Part shown: positions 24,001 to 37,200 of the stretch, piece after piece
How positions within the stretch are numbered: position 1 is the first letter of the stretch
Layout: each line of letters opens with the position of its first letter
Source of the DNA: Chlorocebus sabaeus
Lineage: Eukaryota > Chordata > Mammalia > Primates > Cercopithecidae
NCBI RefSeq assembly: GCF_047675955.1
Contig: NC_132904.1
Location: 60,693,435-60,757,434, forward strand
Direction: 5' to 3'
DNA length: 64,000 nt
Notes under the pieces: generated by a model
The model's input: the letters and a program-made list of their open reading frames with translations, nothing else
The model's database searches: none
What the model was told of the DNA's origin: nothing
Program-made: the position numbers and the translations under genes

Positions 24001-27000
24001 AAAAGGAAATACCTTCCGTTCAAAACTGGAAAGAAGCTTTCTGAGAAACTGCTCTGTGTTCTGTTAATTCTGCTCACAGAGTTACATCTTTCCCTTCAAG
24101 AAGCCTTTCGCTAAGGCTGTTCTTGCGGAATTGGCAAAGGGATATTTGGAAGCCCAAAGAGAGCTATAGTGAAAAAGGAAATATCTTCTGTTCAAAACTG
24201 GAAAGAAGCTTTCTGAGAAACTGCTCTGTGTTCTGTTAATTCATCTCACAGGGTTACATCTTTCCCTTCAAGAAGCCTTTCTCTAAGGCTGTTCTTGTGG
24301 AATTGGCAAAGGGATATTTGGAAGCCCATAGAGGGCTTTGGTGAAAAAGGAAATATCTTACGGTCAAAACTTGAAAGAAGCTTTCTGAGAAACTGCTCTG
24401 TGTTCTCTTAATTTATCTCACAGAGTTACATCTTTCCCTTCAAGAAGCCTTTCGCTAAGGCTGTTCTTGTGGAATTGGCAAAGGGATATTTGGAAGCCCA
24501 AAGAGAGCTATAGTGAAAAAGGAAATATCTTCTGTTCAAAACTGGAAAGAAGCTTTCTGAGAAACTTCTCTGTGTTCTGTTAATTCATCTCACAGAGTTA
24601 CATCTTTCCCTTCAAGAAGCCTTTCGCTAAGGCTGTTCTTGTGGAATAGGCGAAGGGATATTTGGAAGCCCATAGAGGGCTATGGTAAAAAAGGAAATAT
24701 CTTCCGTTCAAAAATGGAAAGAAGCTTTCTGAGAAACTGCTCTGTGTTCTGTTAGTTCATCTCACAGAGTTACATCTTTCCCTTCAAGAAGCCTTTCGCT
24801 AAGGCTGTTCTTGTGGAATTGGCAAAGGGATATTTGGAAGCACATAGAGGGCTATCGTGAAAAAGGAAATATCTTACGGTCAAAACTGGAAAGAAGGTTT
24901 CTGAGAAACTGCTCTGTGTTCTCTTAATTTATCTCACAGAGTTACATCTTTCCCTTCAAGAAGCCTTTCAATAACGCTGTTCTTGTGGAATTGGCAAAGG
25001 GATATTTGGAAGCCCATAGAGGGCTATGGGGAAAAAGGAAATATCTTCCGTTCAAAACTGGAAGGAAGCGTTCTGAGAAACTGCTCTGTGTTCTGTTAAT
25101 TCATCTCACAGAGGTACATCTTTCCCTTCAAGAAGCCTTTCGCTAAGACTGTTCTTGTGGCATGGCCAAAGGGATATTTGGAAGCCCATAGAGGTCTATG
25201 GTGAAAAAGGAAATATCTTCCGTTCAAAACTGGAAAGAAGCTTTCTGAGAAACTGCTCTGTGTTCTGTTAGTTCATCTCACAGAGTTACATCTTTATCTT
25301 CAAGAAGCCTTTCGCTAAGGCTGTTCTTGTGGAATTGGCAAAGGGATATTTGGAAGCACATAGAGGTCTATCGTGAAAAAGGAAATATCTTACGGTCAAA
25401 ACTGGAAAGAAGGTTTCTGAGAAACGGCTCTGTGTTCTCTTAATTTATCTCACAGAGTTACATCTTTCCCTTCAAGAAGCCTTTCGATAAGGTTGTTCTT
25501 GTGGAATTGGCAAAGGGATATTTGGAAGCCCATAGAGGTCTATGGTGAAAAAGGAAATATCTTCCGTTCAAAACTGGAAAGAAGCTTTCTGAGAAACTGC
25601 TCTGTGTTCTGTTAGTTCATCTCACAGAGTTACATCTTTCCCTTCAAGAAGCCTTTCGCTAAGGCTGTTCTTGTGGAATTGGCAAAGGGATATTTGGAAG
25701 CACATAGAGGTCTATCGTGAAAAAGGAAATATCTTACGCTCAAAACTGGAAAGAAGGTTTCTGAGAAACGGCTCTGTGTTCTCTTAATTTATCTCACAGA
25801 GTTACATCTTTCCCTTCAAGCAGCCTTTCGCTAAGGCTGTTCTTGTGGAATTGGCAAAGGGATATTTGGAAGCCCATAGAAGGCTACGCTGAAAAAGGAA
25901 ATATCTTCAGTTCAAAACTGGAAAGAAGCCTTCTGAGAAAGTGCTCTGTGTTCTGTTAATTCATCTCACAGACTTACATCTTTACCTTCAACAAGCCTTT
26001 CGATAAGGCTGTTCTTGTGGAATTGGCAAAGGGATATTTGGAAGCTCATAGAAGGCTATGGTGAAAAAGGAAATATCTTCCATTCAAAACTGGAAAGAAG
26101 CCTTCTGAGAAACTGCTCTGTGTTCTGTTAATTCATCTCACAGAGTTACATCTTTACCTTCAACAAGCCTTTCGCTAAGGCTGTTCTTGTGGAAATGGCA
26201 AAGGGATATTTGGAAGCCCATAGAAGGCTACGGTGAAAAAGGAAATATCTTCCGTTCAAAACTGGAAAGAAGCTTTCTGAGAAACTGCTCTGTGTTCTGT
26301 TAATTCATCTCACAGAGTTACATCTTTCCCTACAAGAAGCCTTTCGCTAAGGCTGTTCTTGTGGCATTGGCAAAGGGATATTTGGAAGCCCATAGAGGGC
26401 TATGCTGAAAAAGGAAATATCTTCCGTTCAAAACTGGAAAGAAGCTTTCTGAGAAACTGCTCTGTGTTCTGTTAATTCTGCTCACAGAGTTACATCTTTC
26501 CCTTCAAGAAGCCTTTCGCTAAGGCTGTTCTTGCGGAATTGGCAAAGGGATATTTGGAAGCCCAAAGAGAGCTATAGTGAAAAAGGAAATATCTTCTGTT
26601 CAAAACTGGAAAGAAGCTTTCTGAGAAACTGCTCTGTGTTCTGTTAATTCATCTCACAGAGGTACATCTTTCCCTTCAAGAAGCCTTTCGCTAAGACTGT
26701 TCTTGTGGCATGGCCAAAGGGATATTTGGAAGCCCATAGAGGTCTATGGTGAAAAACGAAATATCTTCCGTTCAAAACTGGAAAGAAGCTTTCTGAGAAA
26801 CTGCTCTGTGTTCTGTTAGTTCATCTCACAGAGTTACATCTTTATCTTCAAGAAGCCTTTCGCTAAGGCTGTTCTTGTGGAATTGGCAAAGGGATATTTG
26901 GAAGCACATAGAGGTCTATCGTGAAAAAGGAAATATCTTACGGTCAAAACTGGAAAGAAGGTTTCTGAGAAACGGCTCTGTGTTCTCTTAATTTATCTCA

Positions 27001-27582
27001 CAGAGTTACATCTTTCCCTTCAAGAAGCCTTTCGATAAGGTTGTTCTTGTGGAATTGGCAAAGGGATATTTGGAAGCCCATAGAGGTCTATGGTGAAAAA
27101 GGAAATATCTTCCGTTCAAAACTGGAAAGAAGCTTTCTGAGAAACTGCTCTGTGTTCTGTTAGTTCATCTCACAGAGTTACATCTTTCCCTTCAAGAAGC
27201 CTTTCGCTAAGGCTGTTCTTGTGGAATTGGCAAAGGGATATTTGGAAGCACATAGAGGTCTATCGTGAAAAAGGAAATATCTTACGCTCAAAACTGGAAA
27301 GAAGGTTTCTGAGAAACGGCTCTGTGTTCTCTTAATTTATCTCACAGAGTTACATCTTTCCCTTCAAGAAGCCTTTCGCTAAGGCTGTTCTTGTGGAATT
27401 GGCAAAGGGATATTTGGAAGCCCATAGAAGGCTACGCTGAAAAAGGAAATATCTTCAGTTCAAAACTGGAAAGAAGCCTTCTGAGAAAGTGCTCTGTGTT
27501 CTGTTAATTCATCTCACAGACTTACATCTTTACCTTCAACAAGCCTTTCGATAAGGCTGTTCTTGTGGAATTGGCAAAGGGA
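21049..27582 (+). repeat. 38-monomer higher-order unit, copy 2 (6,534 bp)
   Basis: This copy abuts copy 1 directly, so the pair is a true tandem duplication. At the right end the series does not start a third copy. Where copy 1 is followed by 'cccgtggagg' (21059), copy 2 runs into 'gctcatagaagg' (about 27593), the continuation of its own internal 9-monomer repeat. Copy 2 therefore appears to keep the ancestral right flank, and the junction at about 21049 is the novel joint made by the duplication. Near-identity implies a very recent event or an assembly duplication. Confidence 0.9.
25075..26034 (+). repeat. Nested 9-monomer repeat, first copy in 38-mer copy 2
   Basis: This is the counterpart of 18541-19500 and is paired with the segment beginning at 26623 (spacing 1,548 bp). 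It continues to the right into 'ccattcaaaactgg' monomers shared with the junction block. Confidence 0.8.
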
Positions 27583-27860
27583 TATTTGGAAGCTCATAGA
27601 AGGCTATGGTGAAAAAGGAAATATCTTCCATTCAAAACTGGAAAGAAGCCTTCTGAGAAACTGCTCTGTGTTCTGTTAATTCATCTCACAGAATTACATC
27701 TTTACCTTCAACAAGCCTTTCGCTAAGGCTGTTCTTGTGGAAATGGCAAAGGGATATTTGGAAGCCCATAGAAGGCTACGGTGAAAAAGGAAATATCTTC
27801 CGTTCAAAACTGGAAAGAAGCTTTCTGAGAAACTGCTCTGTGTTCTGTTAATTCATCTCA
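26623..27860 (+). repeat. Nested 9-monomer repeat, second copy, running past the 38-mer edge
   Basis: The 1,548-bp agreement continues past 27582 to about 27860, longer than in 38-mer copy 1. Around 27860-28030 an additional monomer ('catagcggg', 'aaaggagcgttctg') is present. After it the spacing becomes 1,720 bp (10 monomers), for example 'ctatgctg' at about 26400 and 28120. Confidence 0.78.
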
Positions 27861-30800
27861 CAGAGTTACATCTTTCCCTTCAAGAAGCCTTTCGCTAAGG
27901 CTGTTCTTGTGGAATTGGCAAAGGGATATTTGGAAGCCCATAGCGGGCTATGGTGAAAAAGGAAATATCTTCCCTTCAAAACTGGAAAGGAGCGTTCTGA
28001 GAAACTGCTCTGTGTTCTGTTAATTCATCTCACAGAGTTACATCTTTCCCTTCAAGAAGCCTTTCGCTAAGGCTGTTCTTGTGGCATTGGCAAAGGGATA
28101 TTTGGAAGCCCATAGAGGGCTATGCTGAAAAAGGAAATATCTTCCGTTCAAAACTGGAAAGAAGCTTTCTGAGAAACTGCTCTGTGTTCTGTTAATTCTG
28201 CTCACAGAGTTACATCTTTCCCTTCAAGAAGCCTTTCGCTAAGGCTGTTCTTGCGGAATTGGCAAAGGGATATTTGGAAGCCCAAAGAGAGCTATAGTGA
28301 AAAAGGAAATATCTTCTGTTCAAAACTGGAAAGAAGCTTTCTGAGAAACTTCTCTGTGTTCTGTTAATTCATCTCACAGAGTTACATCTTTCCCTTCAAG
28401 AAGCCTTTCGCTAAGGCTGTTCTTGTGGAATTGGCGAAGGGATATTTGGAAGCCCATAGAGGGCTATGGTGAAAAAGGAAATATCTTCCGTTCAAAACTG
28501 GAAAGAAGCGTTCTGAGAAACTGCTCTGTGTTCTGTTAATTCATCTCACAGAGTTACATCTTTCCCTTCAAGAAGCCTTTCGCTAAGTCTGTTCTTGTGG
28601 CATTGGCAAAGGGATATTTGGAAGCCCATAAAGGGCTATGGTGAAAAAGGAAATATCTTCCGTTTAAAACTGGAAAGAAGCCTTCTGAGAAACTGCTCTG
28701 TGTTCTGTTAATTCATCTCACAGAGTTACATCTATACCTTGAACAAGCCTTTCGCTAAGGCTGTTCTTGTGGAATTGGCAAAGGGATATTTGGAAGCCCA
28801 TGGAGGTCTATGGTGAAAAAGGAAATATCTTCCGTTCAAAACTGGAAAGAAGCTTTCTGAGAAACTGCTCTGTGTTCTGTTAATTCATCTCACAGAGTTA
28901 CATCTTTCCTCTCAAGAAGCCTTTGGCTGAGGCTGTTCTTGTGGAATTGGCAAAGGGATATTTGGAAGCCCATAGAGGTCTATGGTGAAAAAGGAAATAT
29001 CTTCCGTTGAAAACTGGAAAGAAGCGTTCTGAGAAACTGCTCTGTGTTCTGTTAATTCATCTCGCAGAGTTACATCTTTCCCTTCAATTTCCCTTTGACT
29101 AAGGCTGTTCTTGTGGAATTGGCAACGGGATATTTGGAAGCCCATGGAGGGCTATGGTGAAAAAGGAGATATCTTCCGTTCAAAACTGGAAAGAAACTTT
29201 CTGAGAAACTGCTCTGTGTTCTGTTAATTCATCTCACAGAGTTACATCTTTCCCTTCAAGAAGCCTTTCGCTAAGGCTGTTCTTGTGGAATTGGCAAAGG
29301 GATATTTGGAAGCCCATAGAGGGCTATGGTGAAAAAGGAAATATCTTCCGTTCAAAACTGGAAAGAAGCGTTCTGAGAAACTGCTCTGTGTTCTGTTAAT
29401 TCATCTGACAGAGTTACATCTTTCCCTTCAGGAAGCCTTTCGATAAGGCTGTTCTTGTGGAATTGGCAAAGGGATATTTGGAAGCCCATAGAGGGCTATA
29501 GTGAAAAAGGAAATATCTTCTGTTCAAAACTGGAAAGAAGCTTTCTGTGTAACTGCTCTGTGTTCTGTTAATTCATCTCACAGGGTTACATCTTTCCCTT
29601 CAAGAAGCCTTTCGCTAAGGCTGTTCTTGTGGAATTGGCAAAGGGGTATTTGGAAGCCCATAGAAGGCTATGGTGAAAAAGGAAATATCTTCCGTTCAAA
29701 ACTGGAAAGAAGCCTTCTGAGAAACTGCTCTGTGTTCTGTTAATTCATCTCACAGAGTTACATCTTTACCTTCAACAAGTCTTTCGCTACGGCTGTTCTT
29801 GTGGAATTGGCAAAGGGATATTTGGAAGCCCATAGAAGGCTACGGTGAAAAAGGAAATATCTTCCGTTCAAAACTGGATAGAAGCTTTCTGAGAAACTGC
29901 TCTGTGTTCTGTTAATTCATCTCACAGAGTTACATCTTTCCCTTCAAGAAGCCTTTCGCTAAGGCTGTTCTTGTGGAATTGGCAAAGGGATATTTGGAAG
30001 CCCATAGAGGGCTATGGTGAAAAAGGAAATATCTTCCGTTCAAAACTGGAAAGAAGCTTTTTGAGAAACTGCCCTGTGTTCTGTTAATTCATCTCACAGA
30101 GTTACATCTTTCCCTTCAAGAATCCTTTCGATAAGGCTGTTCTTGTGGAATTGGCAAAGGGATATTTGGAAGCCCATAGAGGGCTATAGTGAAAAAGGAA
30201 ATATCTTCTGTTCAAAACTGGAAAGAAGCTTTCTGAGTAACTGCTCTGTGTTCTGTTAATTCATCTCACAGAGTTACATCTTTCCCTTCAAGAAGCCTTT
30301 CGCTAAGGCTGTTCTTGTGGAATTGGCAAAGGGATATTTGGAAGCCCATAGAAGGCTATGGTGAAAAATGAAATATCTTCCGTTCAAAACTGGAAAGAAG
30401 CCTTCTGAGAAACTGCTCTGTGTTCTGTTAATTCATCTCACAGAGTTACATCTTTACCTTCAACAAGCCTTTCGCTAAGGCTGTTCTTGTGGAATTGGCA
30501 AAGGGATATTTGGAAGCCCATGGAGGTCTATGGTGAAAAAGGAAATATCTTCCGTTCAAAACTGGAAAGAAGCTTTCTGAGAAACTGCTCTGTGTTCTGT
30601 GATTTCATCTCACAGAGTTACATCTTTCCTCTCAAGGAGCCTTTGGCTAAGGCTGTTCTTGCGGAATTGGCAAAGGGATATTTGGAAGCCCAAAGAGAGC
30701 TATAGTGAAAAAGGAAATATCTTCTGTTCAAAACTGGAAAGAAGCTTTCTGAGAAACTTCTCTGTGTTCTGTTAATTCATCTCACAGAGTTACATCTTTC

Positions 30801-31250
30801 CCTTCAAGAAGCCTTTCGCTAAGGCTGTTCTTGTGGAATTGGCGAAGGGATATTTGGAAGCCCATAGAGGGCTATGGTGAAAAAGGAAATATCTTCCGTT
30901 CAAAACTGGAAAGAAGCGTTCTGAGAAACTGCTCTGTGTTCTGTTAATTCATCTCACAGAGTTACATCTTTCCCTTCAAGAAGCCTTTCGCTAAGTCTGT
31001 TCTTGTGGCATTGGCAAAGGGATATTTGGAAGCCCATAAAGGGCTATGGTGAAAAAGGAAATATCTTCCGTTCAAAACTGGAAAGAAGCCTTCTGAGAAA
31101 CTGCTCTGTGTTCTGTTAATTCATCTCACAGAGTTACATCTTTACCTTCAACAAGTCTTTCGCTAAGGCTGTTCTTGTGGAATTGGCAAAGGGATATTTG
31201 GAAGCCCATAGAGGGCTATGGTGAAAAAGGAAATATCTTCCGTTCAAAAC
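27583..31250 (+). repeat. Junction block J2 and transition zone
   Basis: Positions 27583 to about 30690 follow the order of 10907-14690 (J1), with two extra monomers near 28031-28374 and losses of five and one monomers relative to J1. From about 30721 to 31128 a patch repeats 28313-28720 at a spacing of 2,408 bp (exactly 14 monomers), marked by 'gagaaacttctctg', 'ggcgaaggg' and 'cataaagggc'. After about 31250 the monomer population changes. The minus-strand open frame over 28912-29145 is only the repeat read in a stop-poor frame; an identical one lies at 42326-42559. Confidence 0.78.
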
Positions 31251-34200
31251 TGGAAAGAAGCTTTCAGAGAAACCCCTCTGTGTTCTGTTAATTCATCTCA
31301 GAGAGTTACATCTTCGCCTTCAAGAAGCCTTTCGCTAAAGCTGTTCTTGTGGAATTGGCAAAGGGATATTTGAAAGCCCATAGAGGGCTATAGTGAAAAA
31401 GGAAATATCTTCTGTTCAAAACTGGAAAGCAGCTTTCTGAGAAACTGCTCTGTGTTCTGTTAATTCATCTCACAGAGTTACATCTTTCCCTTCAAGAAGC
31501 CTTTCGCTACGGCTGTTCTTGTGGAATTGGCAAAGGGATATTTGGAAGCCCATAGAGGGCTATGGTGAAAAAGGAAATATCTTCCGTTCAAAACTGGAAA
31601 GAAGCCTTCTGAGAAACTGCTCTGTGTTCTGTTAATTCATCTCACAGAGTTACATCTTTCCCTTCAAGAAGCATTTCGCTAAGGCTGTTCTTGTGGCATT
31701 GGCAAAGGGATATTTGGAAGCCCATAGAGGGCTATGGTGAAAAAGGAAATATCTTCCGTTCAAAACTGGAAAGAAGCTTTCTGAGAAACTTCTCTGTGTT
31801 CTGTTAGTTCATCTCACAGAGTTACATCTTTCCCTTCAAGAGCCTTTCGCTAAGGCTGTTCTTGTGTAATTGGCAAAGGGATATTTGGAAGCCCATAGAG
31901 GTCTATGGGGAAAAAGGAAATATCTTCCGTTCAAAACTGGAAAGAAGCTTTCTGGGAAACTGCTCTGTGTTCTGTTAATTCATCTCAGAGAGTTACATCT
32001 TTCCCTTCAAGAAGCCTTTCGCTAAGGCTGTTCTTGTGGAATTGGCAAAGGGATATTTGGAAGCCCATAGAAGGCTATGGTGAAAAAGGAAATATTTTCC
32101 GTTCAAAACTGGAAAGAAGCCTTCTGAGAAACTGCCCTGTGTTCTGTTAATTCATCTCACAGAGTTACATCTTTACCTTCAACAAGCCTTTCGCTAAGGC
32201 TGTTCTTGTGGAATTGGCAAAGGGATATTTGGAAGCCCATAGAGGGCTATGGTGAAAAAGGAAATATCTTCCGTTCAAAACTGGAAAGAAGCTTTCTGAG
32301 AAACTGCTCTGTGTTCTGTTAATTCATCTCACAGAGTTACATCTTTCCCTTCAAGAAGCCTTTCGCTAAGGCTGTTCTTGTGGAATTGGCAAAGGGATAT
32401 TTGGAAGCCCATAGAGGGCTATGGTGAAAAAGGAAATATCTTCCGTTCAAAACTGGAAAGAAGCTTTCTGAGAAACTGCTCTGTGTTCTGTTAATTCATC
32501 TCACAGAGTTACATCTTTCCCTTCAAGAAACCTTTCGCTAAGGCTGTTGTTCTGGAATTGGCAAAGGGATATTTGGAAGCCCATAGAGGGCTATGGTGAA
32601 AAAGGAAATATCTTCCGTTCAAAACTTGAAAGAAGCTTTCTGAGAAACTGCTCTGTGTTCTGTTAATTCATCTCACAGAGTTACATCTTTCTCTTCAAGA
32701 ATCCTTTCGATAAGGCTGTTCTTGTGGAATTGGCAAAGGGATATTTGGAAGGCCATAGAGGGCTATAGTGTAATAGGAAATATCTTCTGTTCAAAACTGG
32801 AAAGAAGCTTTCTGAGAAACTGCTCTGTGTTCTCTTAATTCATCTCACTGTGTTACATCTTTCCCTTCAAGCAGCCTTTCGCTAAGGCTATTCTTGTGGA
32901 ATTGGCAAAGGGATATTTGGAAGCTCATAGAATGCTATGGTGAAGAAGGAAATATCTTCCGTTCAAAACTGGAAAAAAGCCTTCTGAGAAACTGCTCTGT
33001 GTTCTGTTAATTCATCTCACAGAGTTACATCTTTACCTTCAACAAGCCTTTCGCTAAGGCTGTTCTTGTGGAATTGGCAGAGGGATATTTGGAAGCCCGT
33101 AGAGGGCTATAGGGAAAAAGGAAATAGCTTCTGTTCAAAACTGGAAAGAAGCTTTCTGAGAAACTGCTCTGTGTTCTGTTAATTCATCTCACAGAGTTAC
33201 ATCTTTCTCTTCAAGAAGCCTTTCGCTAAGGCTGTTCTTGTGGAATTGGCAAAGGGATATTTGGAAGCCCATAGAGGGCTATGGTGAAAAAGGAAATATC
33301 TTCCGTTCAAAACTGGAAAGAAGCCATCTGAGAAACTGCTCTGTGTTCTGATAATTCATCTCACAGAGTTACATCTTTCCCTTCAAGAAGCCTTTCGCTA
33401 AGGCTGTTCTTGTGGAATTGGCAAAGGGATATTTGGAAGACCATAGAGGGCTATGGTGAAAAAGGAAATATCTTCCGTTCAAAACTGGAAAGAATCTTTC
33501 TGAGAAACTGCTCTGTGTTCTGTTAATTCATCTCACAGAGTTACATCTTTCCCTTCAAGAAGCCTTTCGCTAAGGCTGTTCTTTTGGAATTGACAAAGGG
33601 ATATTAGGAAGCCCATAGAGTGCTATGGTGAAAAAGGAAATATCTTCCGTTCAAAACTGGAAAGAAGCTTTCAGAGAAACCCCTCTGTGTTCTCTTAATT
33701 CATCTCACAGAGTTACATCTTCGCCTTCAAGAAGCCTTTCGCTAAGGCTGTTCTTGTGGAATTGGCAAAGGGATATTTGGAAGCCCATAGAGGGCTATAG
33801 TGAAAAAGGAAATATCTTCTGTTCAAAACTGGAAAGAAGCTTTCTGAGAAACTGCTCTGTGTTCTGTTAATTCATCTCACAGAGTTACATCTTTCCCTTC
33901 AAGAAGCCTTTCGCTAAGGCTGTTCTTGTGGAATTGGCAAAGGGATATTTGGAAGCCCATAGAGGTCTATGGTGAAAAAGGAAATATCTTCCGTTCAAAA
34001 CTGGAAAGAAGCCTTCTGAGAAACTGCTCTGTGTTCTGTTAATTCATCTCACAGAGTTACATCTTTCCCTTCAAGAAGCCTTTCGCTAAGGCTGTTCTTG
34101 TGTAATTGGCAAAGGGATATTTGGAAGCCCATAGAGGTCTATTTGGAAAAAGGAAATATATTCCGTTCAAAACTGGAAAGAAGCTTTCTGGGAAACAGCT

Positions 34201-37200
34201 CTGTGTTCTGTTAATTCATCTCACAGAGTTACATCTTTCCCTTCAAGAAGCCTTTCGCTAGGGCTGTTCTTGTGGAATTGGCAAAGGGATATTTGGAAGC
34301 CCATACAAGGCTATGGTGAAAAAGGAAATATTTTCCGTTCAAAACTGGAAAGAAGCCTTCTGAGAAACTGCCCTGTGTTCTGTTAATTCATCTCACAGAG
34401 TTACATCTTTACCTTCAACAAGACTTTCGTTAAGGCTGTTCTTGTGGAATTGGCAAAGGGATATTTGGAAGCCCATAGAGGGCTACGGTGAAAAAGGAAA
34501 TATCTTCCGTTCAAAACTGGAAAGATTCTTTCTGAGAAACTGCTCTGTGTTCTGTTAATTCATCTCACAGAGTTACATCTTTCCCTTCAAGAAGCCTTTC
34601 GCTAAGGCTGTTCTTGTGGAATTGGCAAAGGGATATTTGGAAGCCCATAGAGGTCTATGGTGAAAAAGGAAATATCTTCCGTTCAAAACTGGAAAGAAGC
34701 TTTCAGAGAAACCCCTCTGTGTTCTGTTAATTCATCTCACAGAGTTACATCTTCGCCTTCAAGAAGCCTTTCGCTAAGGCTGTTCTTGTGGAATTGGCAA
34801 AGGGATATTTGGAAGCCCATCGACGGCTATAGTGAAAAAGGAAATATCTTCCGTTCAAAACTGGAAAGAAGCCTTCTGAGAAACTGCTTTGTTTTCTGTT
34901 AATTCATCTCACAGAGTTACATCTTTTCCTTCAAGAAGCCTTTCGCTAAGGCTGTTCTTGTGTCATTGGCAAAGGGATATTTGGAAGCCCATAGTGAGCT
35001 ATGGTGAAAAAGGAAATATCTTCCGTTCAAAACTGGAAAGAAGCTTTCTGAGAAACTGCTCTGTGTTCTGTTAGTTCATCTCACAGAGTTATATCTTTCC
35101 CTTCAAGAAGCCTTTCGCTAAGGCTGTTCTTGTGTAATTGGCAAAGGGATATTTGGAAGCCCATAGAGGTCTATGGGGAAAAAGGAAATATATTCCGTTC
35201 AAAACTGGAAAGAAGCTTTCTGGGAAACTGCTCTGTGTTCTGTTAATTCATCTCACAGAGTTACATCTTTCCCTTCAAGAAGCCTTTCGCTAAGGCTGTT
35301 CTTGTGGAATTGGCAAAGGGATATTTGGAAGCCCATAGAAGGCTATGGTGAAAAAGGAAATATTTTCCGTTCAAAACTGGAAAGAAGCCTTCTGAGAAAC
35401 TGCCCTGTGTTCTGTTAATTCATCTCACAGAGTTACATCTTTACTTCAACAAGCCTTTCGCTAAGGCTGTTCTTGTGGAATTGGCAAACGGATATTTGGA
35501 AGCCCATAGAGGGTTATGGTGAAAAAGGAAATATCTTCCGTTCAAAACCGGAAAGAATCTTTCTGAGAAACTGCTCTGTGTTCTGTTAATTCATCTCACA
35601 GAGTTACATCTTTACCTTCAACAAGCCTTTCGCTAAGGCTTTTCTTGAGGAACTGGCAAAGGGATATTTGGAAGCCCATAGAATGCTACGGTGAAAAAGG
35701 AAATATCTTCCGTTCAAAACTGGAAAGAAGCTTTCTGAGAAACTGCTCTGTGTTCTGTTAATTCATCTCACAGAGTTACATCTTTCCCTTCAAGAAGCCT
35801 TTCGCTAAGGCTGTTCTTGTGGAATTGGCAAAGGGATATTTGGAAGCACATAGAGGGCTATGGTGAAAAAGGAAATATCTTCCGTTCAAAACTGGAAGGA
35901 AGCGTTCTGAGAAACTGCTCTGTGTTCTGTTAATTCATCTCACAGAGTTACACCTTTCCCTTCAAGAAGCCTTTCGCTAAGGCTGTTCTTGTGGAATTGG
36001 CAAAGGGATATTTGGAAGCCCTTAGAGGGCTATGGTGAAAAAGGAAATATCTTCCGTTCAAGAGTGGAAAGAAGCTTTCTGAGAAACTGCTCTGTGTTCT
36101 GTTAGTTCATCTCACAGAGTTACATCTTTCCCTTCAAGAAGCCTTTCGCTAAGGCTGTTCTTGTGGAATTGGCAAAGGGATATTTGGAAGCCCATAGAAG
36201 GATATGGTGAAAAAGGAAATATCTTCCATTCAAAACTGGAAAGAAGCCTTCTGAGAAACTGCTCTGTGTTCAGTTAATTCAGCTCACAGAGTAACATCTT
36301 TACCTTCAACAAGCCTTTCGCTAAGGCTGTTCTTGTGGAATTGGCAAAGGGATATTTGGAAGCCCATAGAGGGCTATGGTGAAAAAGGAAATATCTTCCG
36401 TTCAAAACTGGAAAGAAGCTTTCTGAGAAACTGCTCTGTGTTCTGTTAATTCATCTCACAGAGTTACATCTTTCCCTTCAAGAAGCCTTTCGCTAAGGCT
36501 GTTCTTGTGGAATTGGCAAAGGGATATTTGGAGGCCCATAGAGGGCTATAGTGAAAAAGGAAATATCTTATGTTCAAAACTGGAAAGAAGCTTTGTGAGA
36601 AACTGCTCTGTATTTTGTTAATTCATCTCAAAGAGTTACATCTTTCCCTTCAAGAAGCCTTTCGCTAAGGCTGTTCTTGTGGAATTGGCAAAGGGATATT
36701 TGGAAGCCCATAGAGGGCTATGGTGAAAAAGGAAATATCTTCCGTTCAAAACTGGAAAGAAGCGTTCTGAGAAACTGCTCTGTGTTCTGTAAATTCATCT
36801 CACAGAGTTACATCTTTCCCTTCAAGAAGCCTTTCGCTAAGGCTGTTCTTGTGGCATTGGCAAAGGGATATTTGGAAGCCCATAGAGGGCTATGGTGAAA
36901 AAGGAAATATCTTCCGTTCAAAACTGGAAAGAAGCTTTCTGAGAAACTGCTCTGTGTTCTGTTAATTCATCTCACAGAGTTACATCTTTCCCTTCAAGAA
37001 TCCTTTCGATAAGGCTGTTCTTGTGGAATTGGCAAAGGGATATTTGGAAGCCCATAGAAGGCTATAGTGAAAAAGGAAATATCTTCTGTTCAAAACTGGA
37101 AAGATGCTTTCTGAGTAACTGTTCTGTGTTCTGTTAATTCATCTCACAGGGTTACATCTTTCCCTTCAAGAAGCCTTTCGCTAAGGCTGTTCTTGTGGAA

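Noticed and set aside
28912..29145. Minus-strand open frame of 77 codons, identical at 42326-42559
   Set aside because: This is the reverse strand of the 'cctctcaagaagcc' and 'atttccctttgac' monomers. It is identical in both places because the block was duplicated at 13,414 bp spacing.
30990..31300. Possible mobile-element insertion at the change of monomer population
   Set aside because: The 172-bp phase continues through the region, with no poly-A, target-site duplication or foreign sequence. The change is between alpha variants only.
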